This document shows, piece after piece, positions 54,201 to 62,206 of a stretch of 64,000 nt of DNA. The DNA lies in contig NZ_LDJP01000037.1 in the NCBI RefSeq assembly GCF_001431505.1, forward strand, positions 1-64,000. The letters are read 5' to 3'. Each line of letters starts with the position of its first letter. Within the stretch, counting starts at the first letter, position 1. Both the position numbers and the translations under genes were made by a program. The notes below the pieces were generated by a model. It searched no databases and was not told the DNA's origin. It saw only the letters and a program-made list of their open reading frames with translations. The DNA is from Stenotrophomonas daejeonensis. Lineage in GTDB: Bacteria; Pseudomonadota; Gammaproteobacteria; Xanthomonadales; Xanthomonadaceae.

Positions 54201-54274
54201 TACAGGGTCTGGCCGTCCACGATGGCCACGCGCAGTTCTTCGGCCTGCGTGGCATTGATCAGCATTCGCTTCAT
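51242..54274 (-). CDS. rne: Ribonuclease E
   Basis: Essential endoribonuclease and degradosome scaffold. The 1010-residue protein has an N-terminal catalytic half: S1 domain ([20 protein letters not shown]), RNase H-like and DNase I-like domains ([29 protein letters not shown]-type [16 protein letters not shown]), and zinc link [13 protein letters not shown]. The C-terminal half (from about residue 560) is disordered: Gln/Arg/Asn-rich RNA-binding stretches, then a very Pro/Ala/Glu-rich tail ending at DDQPRSA. The ATG at 54274 is preceded by an untranslated leader of up to 404 bp shared with the divergent rluC; in E. coli this leader mediates autoregulation. Confidence 0.95.
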   Translation of the reverse strand: MKRMLINATQAEELRVAIVDGQTLYDIDIEQPSKEQKKSNIYKGRITRLEPSLEAAFVDYGADRHGFLPLKEISRDYFQSGVDHNKAGIRELLREGQEIVVQVDKDERGNKGAALTTFISLAGRYMVLMPNSPSAGGVSRRIEGEDRAALKEALDKLNIPDDMGVIIRTAGVGRDAEELQWDLDYLLSVWRSIAEAALAKPAPFLIYQESRLIVRALRDYLRADIGEILVDTEELYETAREFMQQVMPQTLRKLKHYKDDIPLFNRFQIESQIEAIYERNVRLPSGGSIVVDQTEALTAVDVNSARATKGSDIEDTAFQTNLEAAEEVARQLRLRDLGGLVVIDFIDMSSNKHQREVENRLQNALKYDRARVQLGRISRFGLMEMSRQRLRPSLGESSQIVCPRCDGQGRMRSIESLSLSIIRVAEEHAMKENTGQVLVQAPVEIANFLLNEKRGALREIEQRHDAPIIIVADEQLHTPHYEVTRLRDNELGEESGKPSYQRGTPRRLPVHALTKAQLNIPPAPAVTHVKHSQPAPVREVAETAPAPAPVATPAAPVAGGVMGWLKRVFGGETAPAAKPAQPQRQDNGRGNRNDRGQRRNGNNPQPRGNRRDEQRRQNGNGNPQEQKNAGQQPKQRNEQGQQQANKPPRNNEQQQPRQQKQPKPQQQKPQQAVEKEKPAQQVTEKPARQSQPEAARPVIAPAAATATVVATEATAAIETLPKEAPAAAEAVAAVQTEQQAAAPAVIDDATAPAAAAEETGGEGSRRRRGRRGGRRRRRGNADGSTAIDNPNQDDDAGEDGDEDTATETNESNATRPATAQPEFDFDDEPVTAAATVDTPAPARVQETAAPAPVVKAEPATTDLVLEPVATEAPAASTEAVTPPVEVVEASHPTAPEAVETATVKTSPVAEVAAQPAPEAVQEPAPPAAAEPVDPVVAAPPVVEEYPIHEQAATPSAPAAPENGQLFAEAPATKTESANANAADDETTALPAEETAAVDDAKTDDDQPRSA

Positions 54275-54678
54275 TGTGCGTTCCTCGCGCGCTGCTACCG
54301 CGCGGAACGCCGTGGCGTTTGGCCTCTGGACACGGCTCGCCGCCCATTCGCGCAGGCGCGGACAGGGCGGCTTGGGTTTCCAGCGCTGCGACACCACGGC
54401 AGGCCGCGGGAGCGCTTCTTGTTCAAGTTTTCAGGTGTTTCGGGACCGGCGGCGGCCCCAGCCAAGCTGGAGCGCCGCGCGGGGCATGTTCAGCGCGAAT
54501 GCTTGTCAGGCACTCGGCGATGGCCGGGAACGCCGGTGAGCCGCTAACATGGCCGCCCCGGGGGCGGTGGCCGCGCACTGTGCCGGATCCGTCGGGAGCG
54601 GGGCTTCTGGCCCTGACCAACTTCCAACGAAATCAAACCCTTATATCGCCCGCCGAGTGTAGCAGAATAAACAGGCCG
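54275..54678. other. Divergent rne-rluC promoter and leader region
   Basis: 404 bp with no gene. It must hold both promoters and the rne 5' leader. I see an AT-rich patch (54632-54656, AAATCAAACCCTTATATCGC and GCCCGC after it) near the rluC side that could include the -10 elements, but cannot assign them surely. Confidence 0.5.
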
Positions 54679-55662
54679 ATGACCGACTCCGAACACCGCC
54701 GCAACCCGTCCGCGGCCAAATCCAGCGTGCGCCTGATCAAGGTTCCGGAAGACCGGGCCGGGCAGCGCCTGGACAACTTCCTGCTGGGCCAGCTCAAGGG
54801 CGCCCCGCGCAGCCTGGTCTACAAGCTGGTGCGCAGCGGCCAGGTGCGGGTCAACGGCGGCCGCGCCAAGGCCGAGCGTAAGCTGGAAGCGGGCGAGGAG
54901 GTGCGGGTACCGCCGGTCAATCTCAGTGAAGTCGGAGACAAGACGCCGCCGCCGGCCGGCTTCCTGCAGCGCATGGAGCAGGCCATCGTGTTCGAGGACG
55001 CGCGGCTGCTGGTCATCAACAAGCCCTCCGGGGTCGCCAGCCACGGCGGCAGCGGCATCAGCCACGGCGCCATCGAAACCATGCGTGCGCTGCGCCCGAA
55101 CCAGACGCTGGAGCTGGTGCACCGGCTGGACCGGGATACCTCCGGGCTGCTGGTGATGGCCAAGAAGCGCTCGGCGCTGAGCGAGTTGCAGGCGCTGCTG
55201 CGCGAAGACCACGGCGCCACCGGGGGGATCCGCAAGCGCTACCTGACCCTGCTGGCCGGGCGCATGCCCGATGGCGTGATGAGCGTGGATGCACCCCTGC
55301 ACGTCGGCCTGCGCCAGGGCGGCGAGCGCCATGTGCAGGTGAATGCCGCCGGCAAGCCGTCGCTGAGCCACTTCAGGGTGCTGGAGCGGCGCGGCGGCCA
55401 TTCCTATTGCGAGGTACGGATCGAGACCGGGCGCACCCACCAGATCCGCGTGCATGCCCTGCACATCGGCCACCCGGTGGCCGGCGACGACAAGTACGGC
55501 GACCCGGCGGTCAACAAGCGCCTGCGCGAGCAGGCGGGGTTGAAGCGGCTGTTCCTGCATGCGGCATCACTGGAGTTCGCATTGGATGCCGGCAAGACGC
55601 CCTACGTACTGAATGCGCCGCTGGCGCCGGAGCTGGCCGAGGTGCTGGACAGGCTGGGGTGA
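54679..55662 (+). CDS. rluC: 23S rRNA pseudouridine synthase RluC
   Basis: Makes pseudouridines 955, 2504 and 2580 of 23S rRNA (E. coli numbering). The 327-residue protein has an S4 domain (VYKLVRSGQVRVNGGRAKAE) and the catalytic motif HRLDRDTSG (near residues 147-155, Asp nucleophile), then GRTHQIRVHALHIGHP. The divergent rne-rluC arrangement is conserved in gammaproteobacteria. Confidence 0.95.
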   Translation: MTDSEHRRNPSAAKSSVRLIKVPEDRAGQRLDNFLLGQLKGAPRSLVYKLVRSGQVRVNGGRAKAERKLEAGEEVRVPPVNLSEVGDKTPPPAGFLQRMEQAIVFEDARLLVINKPSGVASHGGSGISHGAIETMRALRPNQTLELVHRLDRDTSGLLVMAKKRSALSELQALLREDHGATGGIRKRYLTLLAGRMPDGVMSVDAPLHVGLRQGGERHVQVNAAGKPSLSHFRVLERRGGHSYCEVRIETGRTHQIRVHALHIGHPVAGDDKYGDPAVNKRLREQAGLKRLFLHAASLEFALDAGKTPYVLNAPLAPELAEVLDRLG

Positions 55663-55664
55663 GG

Positions 55665-55740
55665 CCGTAGGAGCGCACCTTGGTGCGCGATGGGGCTGTA
55701 CCGGGAAAACCCCATCGCGCACCAAGGTGCGCTCCTACGG
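55665..55740. repeat. Perfect 31-bp inverted repeat between rluC and zupT
   Basis: CCGTAGGAGCGCACCTTGGT with GCGCGATGGGG (55665-55695) and its exact complement (55710-55740), loop of 14 bases. It fills the spacer between two convergent genes, so in RNA it would form a long hairpin for either direction. Confidence 0.85.
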
Positions 55741-55747
55741 TGGGTGG

Positions 55748-56551
55748 TCACCACTTGAACAGCACCAGGCTGATCGCCAGCGTCGCCATGCCGGAGACCA
55801 GCCCGTAGACGGTTTCGTGGCCCTTGGCGTAGCGCTTGGCCGCCGGCAGCAGTTCGTCCAGGGCGAGGAACACCATCACCCCGGCGATCATGCCGAACAC
55901 GATGCCGAAGGTGCTGTGCGACAGCACGCCGGACAGCGCGAAATAGCCGATCGCCGCACCCACCGGTTCGGCCAGCCCCGACAGCAGGCTGGCGCCGAAG
56001 GCATAGAACTTGTTGTTGGTGGCGAAATACACCGGCACCGCGATGGCGATGCCCTCGGGGATGTTGTGGATGGCGATGGCGAACGCCAGCGGCATGCCCA
56101 CCGAGGGGCTTTCCAGCGTGGCGAAGAAGGTCGCCAGCCCTTCCGGGAAGTTGTGCGCGGTGATCGCCACCGCGGTCAGCAGGCCGACGCGGCGGATGTA
56201 GCTGCGGTTGTCGTCGCGGAACAGCGGGTCCTGCTTGTCCAGGCTTTCGTGCGGGTTGGGGATCAGGTGATCGATGCCGACGATCAGCAGCACCCCGGCC
56301 AGGAACGACAGCGTGCCCCAGGTGAAGCCCAGCCGCTCGCCGTGCGCCAGCGCGAACGAGGCGATCGACTTGTTGAGGATTTCCGACAGCGACACGTACA
56401 CCATCGCGCCGCCGGCGAAGGCCAGCCCGAACGCCAGCAGGCGCGGGTTGGGGCGGCGCGAGAACAGCACCATCAGGCTGCCGATGGCGGTGGCCAGGCC
56501 GGCGGCCAGGGTCAGCGCGAAGGCGACCCAGAGGTTTTCGGTGGAGATCAC
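55748..56551 (-). CDS. zupT: ZIP-family zinc transporter ZupT
   Basis: Inner-membrane divalent metal uptake protein of 267 residues with eight hydrophobic helices. Metal-binding signatures TAHNFPEGLATF (helix 4) and AIHNIPEGIAIA (helix 5) and the His/Asp loop HLIPNPHESLDKQD. It starts with GTG at 56551; the ribosome site is weak. Downstream member of the minus-strand run phhB-type gene, TonB lipoprotein, zupT. Confidence 0.92.
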   Translation of the reverse strand: MISTENLWVAFALTLAAGLATAIGSLMVLFSRRPNPRLLAFGLAFAGGAMVYVSLSEILNKSIASFALAHGERLGFTWGTLSFLAGVLLIVGIDHLIPNPHESLDKQDPLFRDDNRSYIRRVGLLTAVAITAHNFPEGLATFFATLESPSVGMPLAFAIAIHNIPEGIAIAVPVYFATNNKFYAFGASLLSGLAEPVGAAIGYFALSGVLSHSTFGIVFGMIAGVMVFLALDELLPAAKRYAKGHETVYGLVSGMATLAISLVLFKW

Positions 56552-56585
56552 GAAGGCCGCTCGATGTGGGGGAAGAGGCGGTGCA

Positions 56586-57002
56586 TCAACCGCCGCGGCG
56601 CATCCGTTCCTCGATGGCGAAGCACTCGTCGGGCTTGGGCTGCGGCGGGTTGAAGCTGACCGGCACCTGGATGGTGGTGGAAACCGGCTGGCCGTTGCGG
56701 GTGGCGGCCTTGAACTTCCATTCGCGCACGCGGGCGGCGGCCGCTTCGTCCAGCTGGCCGTTGCCGCTGCTGGCGACCAGCGAGACGTTGGTGGGCGCGC
56801 CTTCCGGCCCGACCACGACCTTCAGCACGCTCTTGCCGCCGACGCCGGCGCAGGCCAGCTCGGGCGGGTAGTCCGGCGGCGGCGTCTGCACCGCGGCGAC
56901 TTCGGTGGGGGCGACGGCCGGCGCCGCGGGCTGCTCGGAGGACGTGCAGGCACCGAGCAGGGCGGCGAGGCAGAGGGAAGCGGACAGCAGGTATGGCTTC
57001 AT
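56586..57002 (-). CDS. Lipoprotein with TonB C-terminal domain
   Basis: A 138-residue protein with a lipoprotein signal (SLCLAALLGAC) and a TonB-like C-terminal domain (PELACAGVGGKSVLKVVVGP; DEAAAARVREWKFKAATRNG; STTIQVPVSF). Classical TonB has an inner-membrane helix instead of a lipid anchor, so this cannot couple ExbBD in the usual way; it may be a domain reused for wall or protein binding. One base separates it from the gene upstream (phhB-like), so they are translated together. Confidence 0.85.
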   Translation of the reverse strand: MKPYLLSASLCLAALLGACTSSEQPAAPAVAPTEVAAVQTPPPDYPPELACAGVGGKSVLKVVVGPEGAPTNVSLVASSGNGQLDEAAAARVREWKFKAATRNGQPVSTTIQVPVSFNPPQPKPDECFAIEERMRRGG

Positions 57003-57003
57003 G

Positions 57004-57363
57004 TCATTGCTCCGTCAGCGCCGATGCCTTGGCGGCACAGATGAAATCGTTCTCGCTCAGGCCGCCCACGTCGTGGGTGGAAAAGCGCACCACCGCGCGG
57101 TCGTAGTGCACGCCGAGGTCGGGGTGGTGGTCTTCGCGGTGGGCGATCCACGCCAGCGCATTCACGAATGCGATGGTGCGGTGGTAGTCGTCGAAACGGA
57201 AGGTGCGCAGCAGCGCCTGGCCGTTCTCGGCCAGCTCCCAGCCCGGCACCTGCGGCAGCAGTTCGGCCAGCCGGGCCTCGCCGAGGCGGTGTTCGCTGCC
57301 TTTGCGCGGCAGGCAGTGCGCCTGCGCCAGTGGAATCAGATCAGGGGCCACGACAACCTCCAT
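57004..57363 (-). CDS. phhB: 4a-hydroxytetrahydrobiopterin dehydratase
   Basis: Pterin-4a-carbinolamine dehydratase, recycling the pterin cofactor of phenylalanine hydroxylase. The 119-residue protein shows [40 protein letters not shown] with the catalytic His-His-Pro, and [12 protein letters not shown]. Length is normal. No phhA is adjacent. Divergent from nfuA by 79 bp. Confidence 0.93.
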   Translation of the reverse strand: MEVVVAPDLIPLAQAHCLPRKGSEHRLGEARLAELLPQVPGWELAENGQALLRTFRFDDYHRTIAFVNALAWIAHREDHHPDLGVHYDRAVVRFSTHDVGGLSENDFICAAKASALTEQ

Positions 57364-57442
57364 CGAAGAAAGGACCGCAAGGGTGCCACCGGTGGAAACA
57401 GCGTCCCGCCAGCGGCAACCAAGACCCGGCTAGAATACCCGC

Positions 57443-58042
57443 ATGATCCAGATTTCAGATACCGCGCAGAGCCATTTCCGCAAGTTGATCGAACGCGAGG
57501 CGATACCGGGCATGGGCGTGCGCCTGAGCGCGGTGGAGCCGGGGACGCCGCGCGCCGATGCGCGCCTGGAGTTCGCCGAGCCGGCCGACCTGCAGGGCGA
57601 CGAGTGGGCGGTGGACTGCGACGGTTTCACGCTGTACGTGGCGGCCGCCAGCGTGGCATGGCTGGACGGCGCCGAGATCGACTACGTCACCCAGGCCGCC
57701 GGCACCCGGCAGCTGACCATCAAGGCACCGAAGATCAAGGGCGAGGTGCCGGGCGAGGCGGCCTCGCTGGTCGAGCGCGTGCACTGGGTGGTGGAGAACG
57801 AGGTCAACCCGCAGCTGGCCTCGCATGGCGGCCACGTCGCGGTGCAGGAGGTTTCCGCCGATGGCGTGGTGCTGCTGCGCTTCGGCGGTGGTTGCCACGG
57901 TTGCGGCATGGCCGACGTGACCTTGAAGCAGGGCATCGAGAAGACCCTGCTGGCCCGCGTGCCCGGCGTGACCGCGGTGCGCGACGCCACCGACCACGAC
58001 AGTGGTCACGCGCCCTACATCCCGCGCGGCAAGGCGGGCTGA
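57443..58042 (+). CDS. nfuA: Fe-S cluster biogenesis protein NfuA
   Basis: Carrier delivering 4Fe-4S clusters to apoproteins such as aconitase (acnA is in this window). The 199-residue protein has a degenerate A-type N-terminal domain and a C-terminal Nfu domain with [19 protein letters not shown], the CxxC that bridges the cluster in a dimer. Length matches NfuA. Start ATG 57443. The next gene begins 12 bases after its stop and may be co-transcribed. Confidence 0.95.
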   Translation: MIQISDTAQSHFRKLIEREAIPGMGVRLSAVEPGTPRADARLEFAEPADLQGDEWAVDCDGFTLYVAAASVAWLDGAEIDYVTQAAGTRQLTIKAPKIKGEVPGEAASLVERVHWVVENEVNPQLASHGGHVAVQEVSADGVVLLRFGGGCHGCGMADVTLKQGIEKTLLARVPGVTAVRDATDHDSGHAPYIPRGKAG

Positions 58043-58054
58043 GCCGCTTCCGGC

Positions 58055-59836
58055 ATGCCGGTGCCATCGGTAGCCGAGTTGATCGACCTGCTGGCGGCGC
58101 GTGGCCGGGCCGTGCGGCTGCACGACCGTCGTACCGGCATGCCGTACAGCTGGAGCGGCTGGCTACGCGGTTGGGCGTCGCGGGTGAAGTCGGCCTTCGT
58201 GCCGGCTGAAATGATCGGCGTGGTAGCGGGAAGGACGCTGCCGCCTGAACGCAGGCCACCCGCGCGGGCCTTCTGGCAGGTGATGTTGCTGCTGCTCTGG
58301 CATGGCGGCGAATCGCCGCCGCGCGACCAGCGCGGCCTGCGCTGGTTTGCCGCTTTCTTCAGCGTCGCCTTGCATCTGGTGTTCGCGATATTGCTGGTGT
58401 GGGTGGCGCTGGTGCGCAGCAACGTGCCCGACGAGCGTGCCGATGAAGGCGAACGGGTGCAGGTCGAATACATCGGCCGTGGCACGGTGCAGGAAGAAGG
58501 TGGCGGCGCCCCGGCGGCGCCGGCCGGGGCACAGGCACCCGCCGTGGCACGTGGCGACCGGCCCGCAGGTGGCAGGCCGGCCCCGGTGCAACCGGAAGCG
58601 GTGCCGCTCGCGGAACCGGCTGTACCGGTGGAGCAGGCCGTCGCCGCACGAGCGCAACCGGCGGAAACGACGCCCGTGCCGGTAGATGCCCCCGCGCCGG
58701 CGCCGGCTTCCGAACAATCGTTGCAGGCAACCGAGACCCCACGGCCGACCACGGATTTCGTGGTGCCGCCGCCCAGTCTGGTTGCCCCGGTACTGCATGC
58801 GCCGGAGCCACGGGTGCGCGAGCGCAGCATCGAGACTGTGGTCGAACGCCCGCAGCCGGTGCAGGCGGTGCGCGCCCCGGTCATCGCATCGCCGCGGGTG
58901 GAGGCTCCGCAGGTACAGGTCCGCGAGCGGCAAATCGAAGTGGTGCCGCAGCAACAGGTGGCCTTGGCGCCGCTCGCCCCGCGCGATGCGCAGGTGCGGT
59001 TGCGCACGCCGGAACCGGGTGTGCGCGAACGGCAGATCGAGGTGGCGACCTCGCGGGAAGTGGAGATGGCGCCGGTGCGCCCGCGTGAAACGGAAGTGCG
59101 GCTGCAAGGGCCGGATGTGGCCGTGCGCGAGCGGCAGGTGCCGGGTGTGCAGGAAGCTCCGGCGGTGGCATCGTCGACGGCGGGTGAGGAAGCTGCGGCA
59201 ACGGCCGAGCAGGGCCTGGCAGCGGCCGCGACTCCGGCTGCGGGCGCGGCGGAATCGAGCGCCGCGCCCGCGCCCGCCCCCGCTGCGCGTCCGGGCACCA
59301 GCCCGGGGGCCGGCCCCAGGCCGCAGGACCGGTCCGGTGGCTGGGCGACGCCGGACCGTTCGGATGACTGGGGTGCTTCGCAACGCCAGGCGGCGGGAAA
59401 TGCGGGTGGGCAGGCTGACAAGGGCTTGTTCAATGCCGACGGCAGTGTGCGCCTGGCCGATGATGGCGAGGGGCGCGGGCAGGACGCCACACGCGGCGCG
59501 CCGGGGGGCGATTCGGACAGCTGGAGCCGCGAACGCATCGCCCAGGCCGGCACCTGGCTCAAGCGACCGCCGTACGACTACACCCCGACCTCGTTCGACA
59601 AGTACTGGGTGCCCAACGAATCGCTGTTGGCCGAATGGGTGCGCAAGGGCATCAAGAACATCGAGATCCCGATTCCGGGCACGAAGACGAAGATTTCCTG
59701 CGTAGTGTCGATGCTGCAGTTCGGTGGCGGCTGCGGCCTGACCAACCCGGACATGCAGGAACAACCAGCCAGCGCCCGCCCGCCGCCGGACATTCCGTTC
59801 AAGAAGGAACTGCAGGAAGACAACGGCAGCCGTTGA
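58055..59836 (+). CDS. Large repetitive membrane protein, TonB-like layout
   Basis: A 593-residue protein: basic cytoplasmic part, a hydrophobic helix at about 97-120 (RWFAAFFSVALHLVFAILLVWVALV region), then a very long Pro/Ala/Glu/Arg-rich stretch and a short folded C-terminal part (PTSFDKYWVPNESLLAEWVR, with two Cys near the end). The middle holds a repeat with the core RVRERQIEV (four copies, e.g. VRERSIETV, VRERQIEVV, VRERQIEVA, VRERQVPGV) spaced about 30 residues. Known as transmembrane repetitive protein in xanthomonads; role unknown. Sequence simple repeats make it a candidate for length variation. Lies 12 bases after nfuA. Confidence 0.75.
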   Translation: MPVPSVAELIDLLAARGRAVRLHDRRTGMPYSWSGWLRGWASRVKSAFVPAEMIGVVAGRTLPPERRPPARAFWQVMLLLLWHGGESPPRDQRGLRWFAAFFSVALHLVFAILLVWVALVRSNVPDERADEGERVQVEYIGRGTVQEEGGGAPAAPAGAQAPAVARGDRPAGGRPAPVQPEAVPLAEPAVPVEQAVAARAQPAETTPVPVDAPAPAPASEQSLQATETPRPTTDFVVPPPSLVAPVLHAPEPRVRERSIETVVERPQPVQAVRAPVIASPRVEAPQVQVRERQIEVVPQQQVALAPLAPRDAQVRLRTPEPGVRERQIEVATSREVEMAPVRPRETEVRLQGPDVAVRERQVPGVQEAPAVASSTAGEEAAATAEQGLAAAATPAAGAAESSAAPAPAPAARPGTSPGAGPRPQDRSGGWATPDRSDDWGASQRQAAGNAGGQADKGLFNADGSVRLADDGEGRGQDATRGAPGGDSDSWSRERIAQAGTWLKRPPYDYTPTSFDKYWVPNESLLAEWVRKGIKNIEIPIPGTKTKISCVVSMLQFGGGCGLTNPDMQEQPASARPPPDIPFKKELQEDNGSR

Positions 59837-59943
59837 TGCAGGGGGGGGCGATGGCGATGGACGTTGCGGAACGTGGCGGTGGCATGCCACTCACGGCAAC
59901 CCCTTGGCACCTGCCGGGTCGCCAAGGGGAAGAACCGTTTGTC

Positions 59944-60013
59944 GTAGATGCGGGGCTTGCCCCGCATGGGGCCCTGCCGGCAAAGCTTCATGCGGGGCAA
60001 GCCCCGCATCTAC
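59944..60013. repeat. REP-like pair of perfect palindromes
   Basis: GTAGATGCGGGGCTTGCCCC with GCAT (59944-59967) faces its complement (59990-60013). It lies between the convergent repetitive-protein and cytochrome genes, where it may terminate both. Confidence 0.85.
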
Positions 60014-60051
60014 GGCATGCCGGCCCGGCGGACAGCCGGGTGAAGAGAGCC

Positions 60052-60501
60052 TTACTTCAGCCCGTGCAGGTCGCGCAGCTGGCTCGGGCGCGAGCCGAAC
60101 CAGGCGGCCAGGTCGGCGATGTCCTGATCGCTGAGGTTGGCGGCCTGCGGCGACATCAGCATGTGCTCGCGGTCGCCGCTGCGGTAGGCCTGCAGCGCGT
60201 GGGCCAGGTAGTCGCCGTATTGGCCGCCCAGGCGCGGATAGGTGGCGTCGATGGGCTGGTTGCCGTCGGCGCCGTGGCAGTCGATGCAGCTCTGGCCGGT
60301 GGCTTGGCCCTTGCTGTTGGCCAGTTGCTCGCCGATGGCGATGCGCCCCTGCGGCAGGCCGGCGGAAGAACTGGAGCCGTGCTCGCCGCTGGCGTGGCCG
60401 GGGTCGGTGGCGGAGTGGTCGGCGGATCCGGAACAGGCGGCCAGGGTGCAGGCCGCAAACAGGGCGATGGCAATACGCGTGGCGTGCGTGGCTTTCGACA
60501 T
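60052..60501 (-). CDS. Class I cytochrome c, lipoprotein
   Basis: A 149-residue periplasmic electron carrier with lipoprotein signal (AACTLAACSG, lipid Cys near residue 23) and a heme site SCIDCH (CxxCH), distal Met in HMLMSPQA. Signature of a c4/c5-like small cytochrome with GNQPIDATYPRLGGQ. It is nine bases downstream of another cytochrome c gene on the same strand. Partners unknown. Confidence 0.9.
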   Translation of the reverse strand: MSKATHATRIAIALFAACTLAACSGSADHSATDPGHASGEHGSSSSAGLPQGRIAIGEQLANSKGQATGQSCIDCHGADGNQPIDATYPRLGGQYGDYLAHALQAYRSGDREHMLMSPQAANLSDQDIADLAAWFGSRPSQLRDLHGLK

Positions 60502-60510
60502 GAGCGGCGC

Positions 60511-60873
60511 TTACTTGATGGTGGAGAGGTAGGCGGCGAGATCGGCGATGTCCTGCGTGCCGAAGCTCATCGATTGCGCCTGCATGGTCGGGTGCTTGCG
60601 CTTGCCCTCGCGGTATTCGGTCAGCGCCTGGGTCAGGTATTGGGCCGATTGGCCGCCGATCTTCGGCACCCGGTAGCTGGGGTAGGCGTTCTTGTAGCCG
60701 GTGATGCCGTGGCAGCCCTGGCAGGTGTAGGCCAGCACCCTGCCGGCTTCGGCGTTGCCGGTGGTGGCCGCCGGCGTGGCGGCGGGTTCGGGCTGCGGTT
60801 CGGCCTGCGCGGCGGCCCCGAAGGGCAGGGCGAGGGCCAGAGCAAGACAAGCGGCGAGCGGCTGCGGGCGCAT
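60511..60873 (-). CDS. Class I cytochrome c, soluble periplasmic
   Basis: A 120-residue cytochrome with a signal peptide (LAACLALALALPFGAAAQA) and a heme site TCQGCH, distal Met in PTMQAQSM. It resembles the neighbour and may be an old duplicate. I chose ATG 60873 because AAGGAAA precedes it; the longer opening is spacer. Co-transcribed with 60052-60501. Probably donates to a terminal oxidase or nitrite-type reductase (inferred). Confidence 0.9.
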   Translation of the reverse strand: MRPQPLAACLALALALPFGAAAQAEPQPEPAATPAATTGNAEAGRVLAYTCQGCHGITGYKNAYPSYRVPKIGGQSAQYLTQALTEYREGKRKHPTMQAQSMSFGTQDIADLAAYLSTIK

Positions 60874-61078
60874 GGTTTCCTTGTCCGGGATACGGGTCTG
60901 GTGGTTCCTTGGCTGAACCGTGGAACGGTCCGAGTATAGCTCCCGCATTCACCGTTACGGAACAGTTCATTGATGGTGCGGCGCGTCACGCAGGCATGAC
61001 CTTTGGCGCATGGTGTTGGTGTGGGGTGGTGCAATACTTTCCTATAACACCTAACCCAAGCATCTACAGGGAACCGCG

Positions 61079-62206
61079 ATGTCTCGACTCTTCTCCATGC
61101 CCGGCCGCACCGGAAGCTGCGCTGCCGCGCTCCTCGTCACGACCCTGTTGCTGGGCGGCTGCAAGGCCGGCGGCGAGGCGGCCAAGGTCGGGGCGCCGGA
61201 CGGGCAGCAGGCCAGCGATGCGGTACCGGTCGAGGTGGCCAGGGCCACGCACCGCGCGATCGCCGCCAGCTACACCGGCACGGCCTCGCTGGAAGCGCGC
61301 GCCGAGTCGCAGGTGGTCGCCAAGACCTCCGGCGTGGCGCTGGCGGTGATGGTCGAGGAAGGACAGGCGGTGCAGGCCGGGCAGCCGCTGGTGCGGCTGG
61401 ACCCGGACCGCGCGCGGCTGGCCGTGGCGCAGAGCGAGGCGCAGATGCGCAAGCTGGAAAACAGCTACCAGCGCGCGCAGAAGCTGGTGCAGCAGCAACT
61501 GGTCAGTGCCGCCGACGTGGACCAGTTGCGCTTCGACCTGGAAAATGCCCGCGCGCAATACCGCATGGCGACGCTGGAATTGTCCTACACCACGGTGGTG
61601 GCGCCGATTTCCGGCGTGGTGGCTTCGCGCGACATCAAGCCGGGCAACTTCGTGCAGATCAACTCGCCGATCATCCGCATCGTCGACAGCGGCAAGCTGG
61701 AGGCCACGCTCAACGTGCCTGAACGCGAGATCGCCAAGCTCAAGCCGGGGCAGACGGTGGAACTGGCCGCCGACGCGCTGCCGGGCCGCAGCTTCACCGG
61801 CACGGTGGATCGGGTATCGCCGGTGGTGGACACCGGTACCGGCACGTTCCGCGTGGTGACCACGTTCTCCGGCGGGGAGGGCCTGCAGCCGGGCATGTTC
61901 GGCCGCCTGAGCATCAATTACGACCAGCGCGCCGATGCACTGGTGGTGCCGCGCGCGGCCTTGCTGGAAGACGGCGGCGAACCGGCGGTGTACGTGGTGC
62001 GCGACGGCAAGGCGCTGCGCAACGAGGTGAAGCTGGGTTACGACGATGCCGGCTGGGTCGAGGTGCGCGAAGGCCTGAAGCAGGGCGATGAAGTGGTCGT
62101 CGCCGGCAAGGCGGCGCTGCGCGAGGGCAGCGCGGTGCAGGTGATCGGCCAGGAGAAGGCGGTGGCCGCGGCCAAGGCACCGGCTGCGCAGGCGACCAAG
62201 CAATGA
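61079..62206 (+). CDS. RND efflux periplasmic adaptor (MFP)
   Basis: A 375-residue membrane-fusion protein. It has a lipoprotein signal (LLVTTLLLGGCKAG), a biotinyl-lipoyl-like fold interrupted by an alpha hairpin (AQSEAQMRKLENSYQRAQKL), beta-barrel and membrane-proximal domains (VVAPISGVVASRDIKPGNFV; LPGRSFTGTVDRVSPVVDTG). Links the pump encoded next to an outer-membrane channel. The stop overlaps the pump start (ATGA at 62203). No local repressor gene is visible. Confidence 0.93.
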   Translation: MSRLFSMPGRTGSCAAALLVTTLLLGGCKAGGEAAKVGAPDGQQASDAVPVEVARATHRAIAASYTGTASLEARAESQVVAKTSGVALAVMVEEGQAVQAGQPLVRLDPDRARLAVAQSEAQMRKLENSYQRAQKLVQQQLVSAADVDQLRFDLENARAQYRMATLELSYTTVVAPISGVVASRDIKPGNFVQINSPIIRIVDSGKLEATLNVPEREIAKLKPGQTVELAADALPGRSFTGTVDRVSPVVDTGTGTFRVVTTFSGGEGLQPGMFGRLSINYDQRADALVVPRAALLEDGGEPAVYVVRDGKALRNEVKLGYDDAGWVEVREGLKQGDEVVVAGKAALREGSAVQVIGQEKAVAAAKAPAAQATKQ

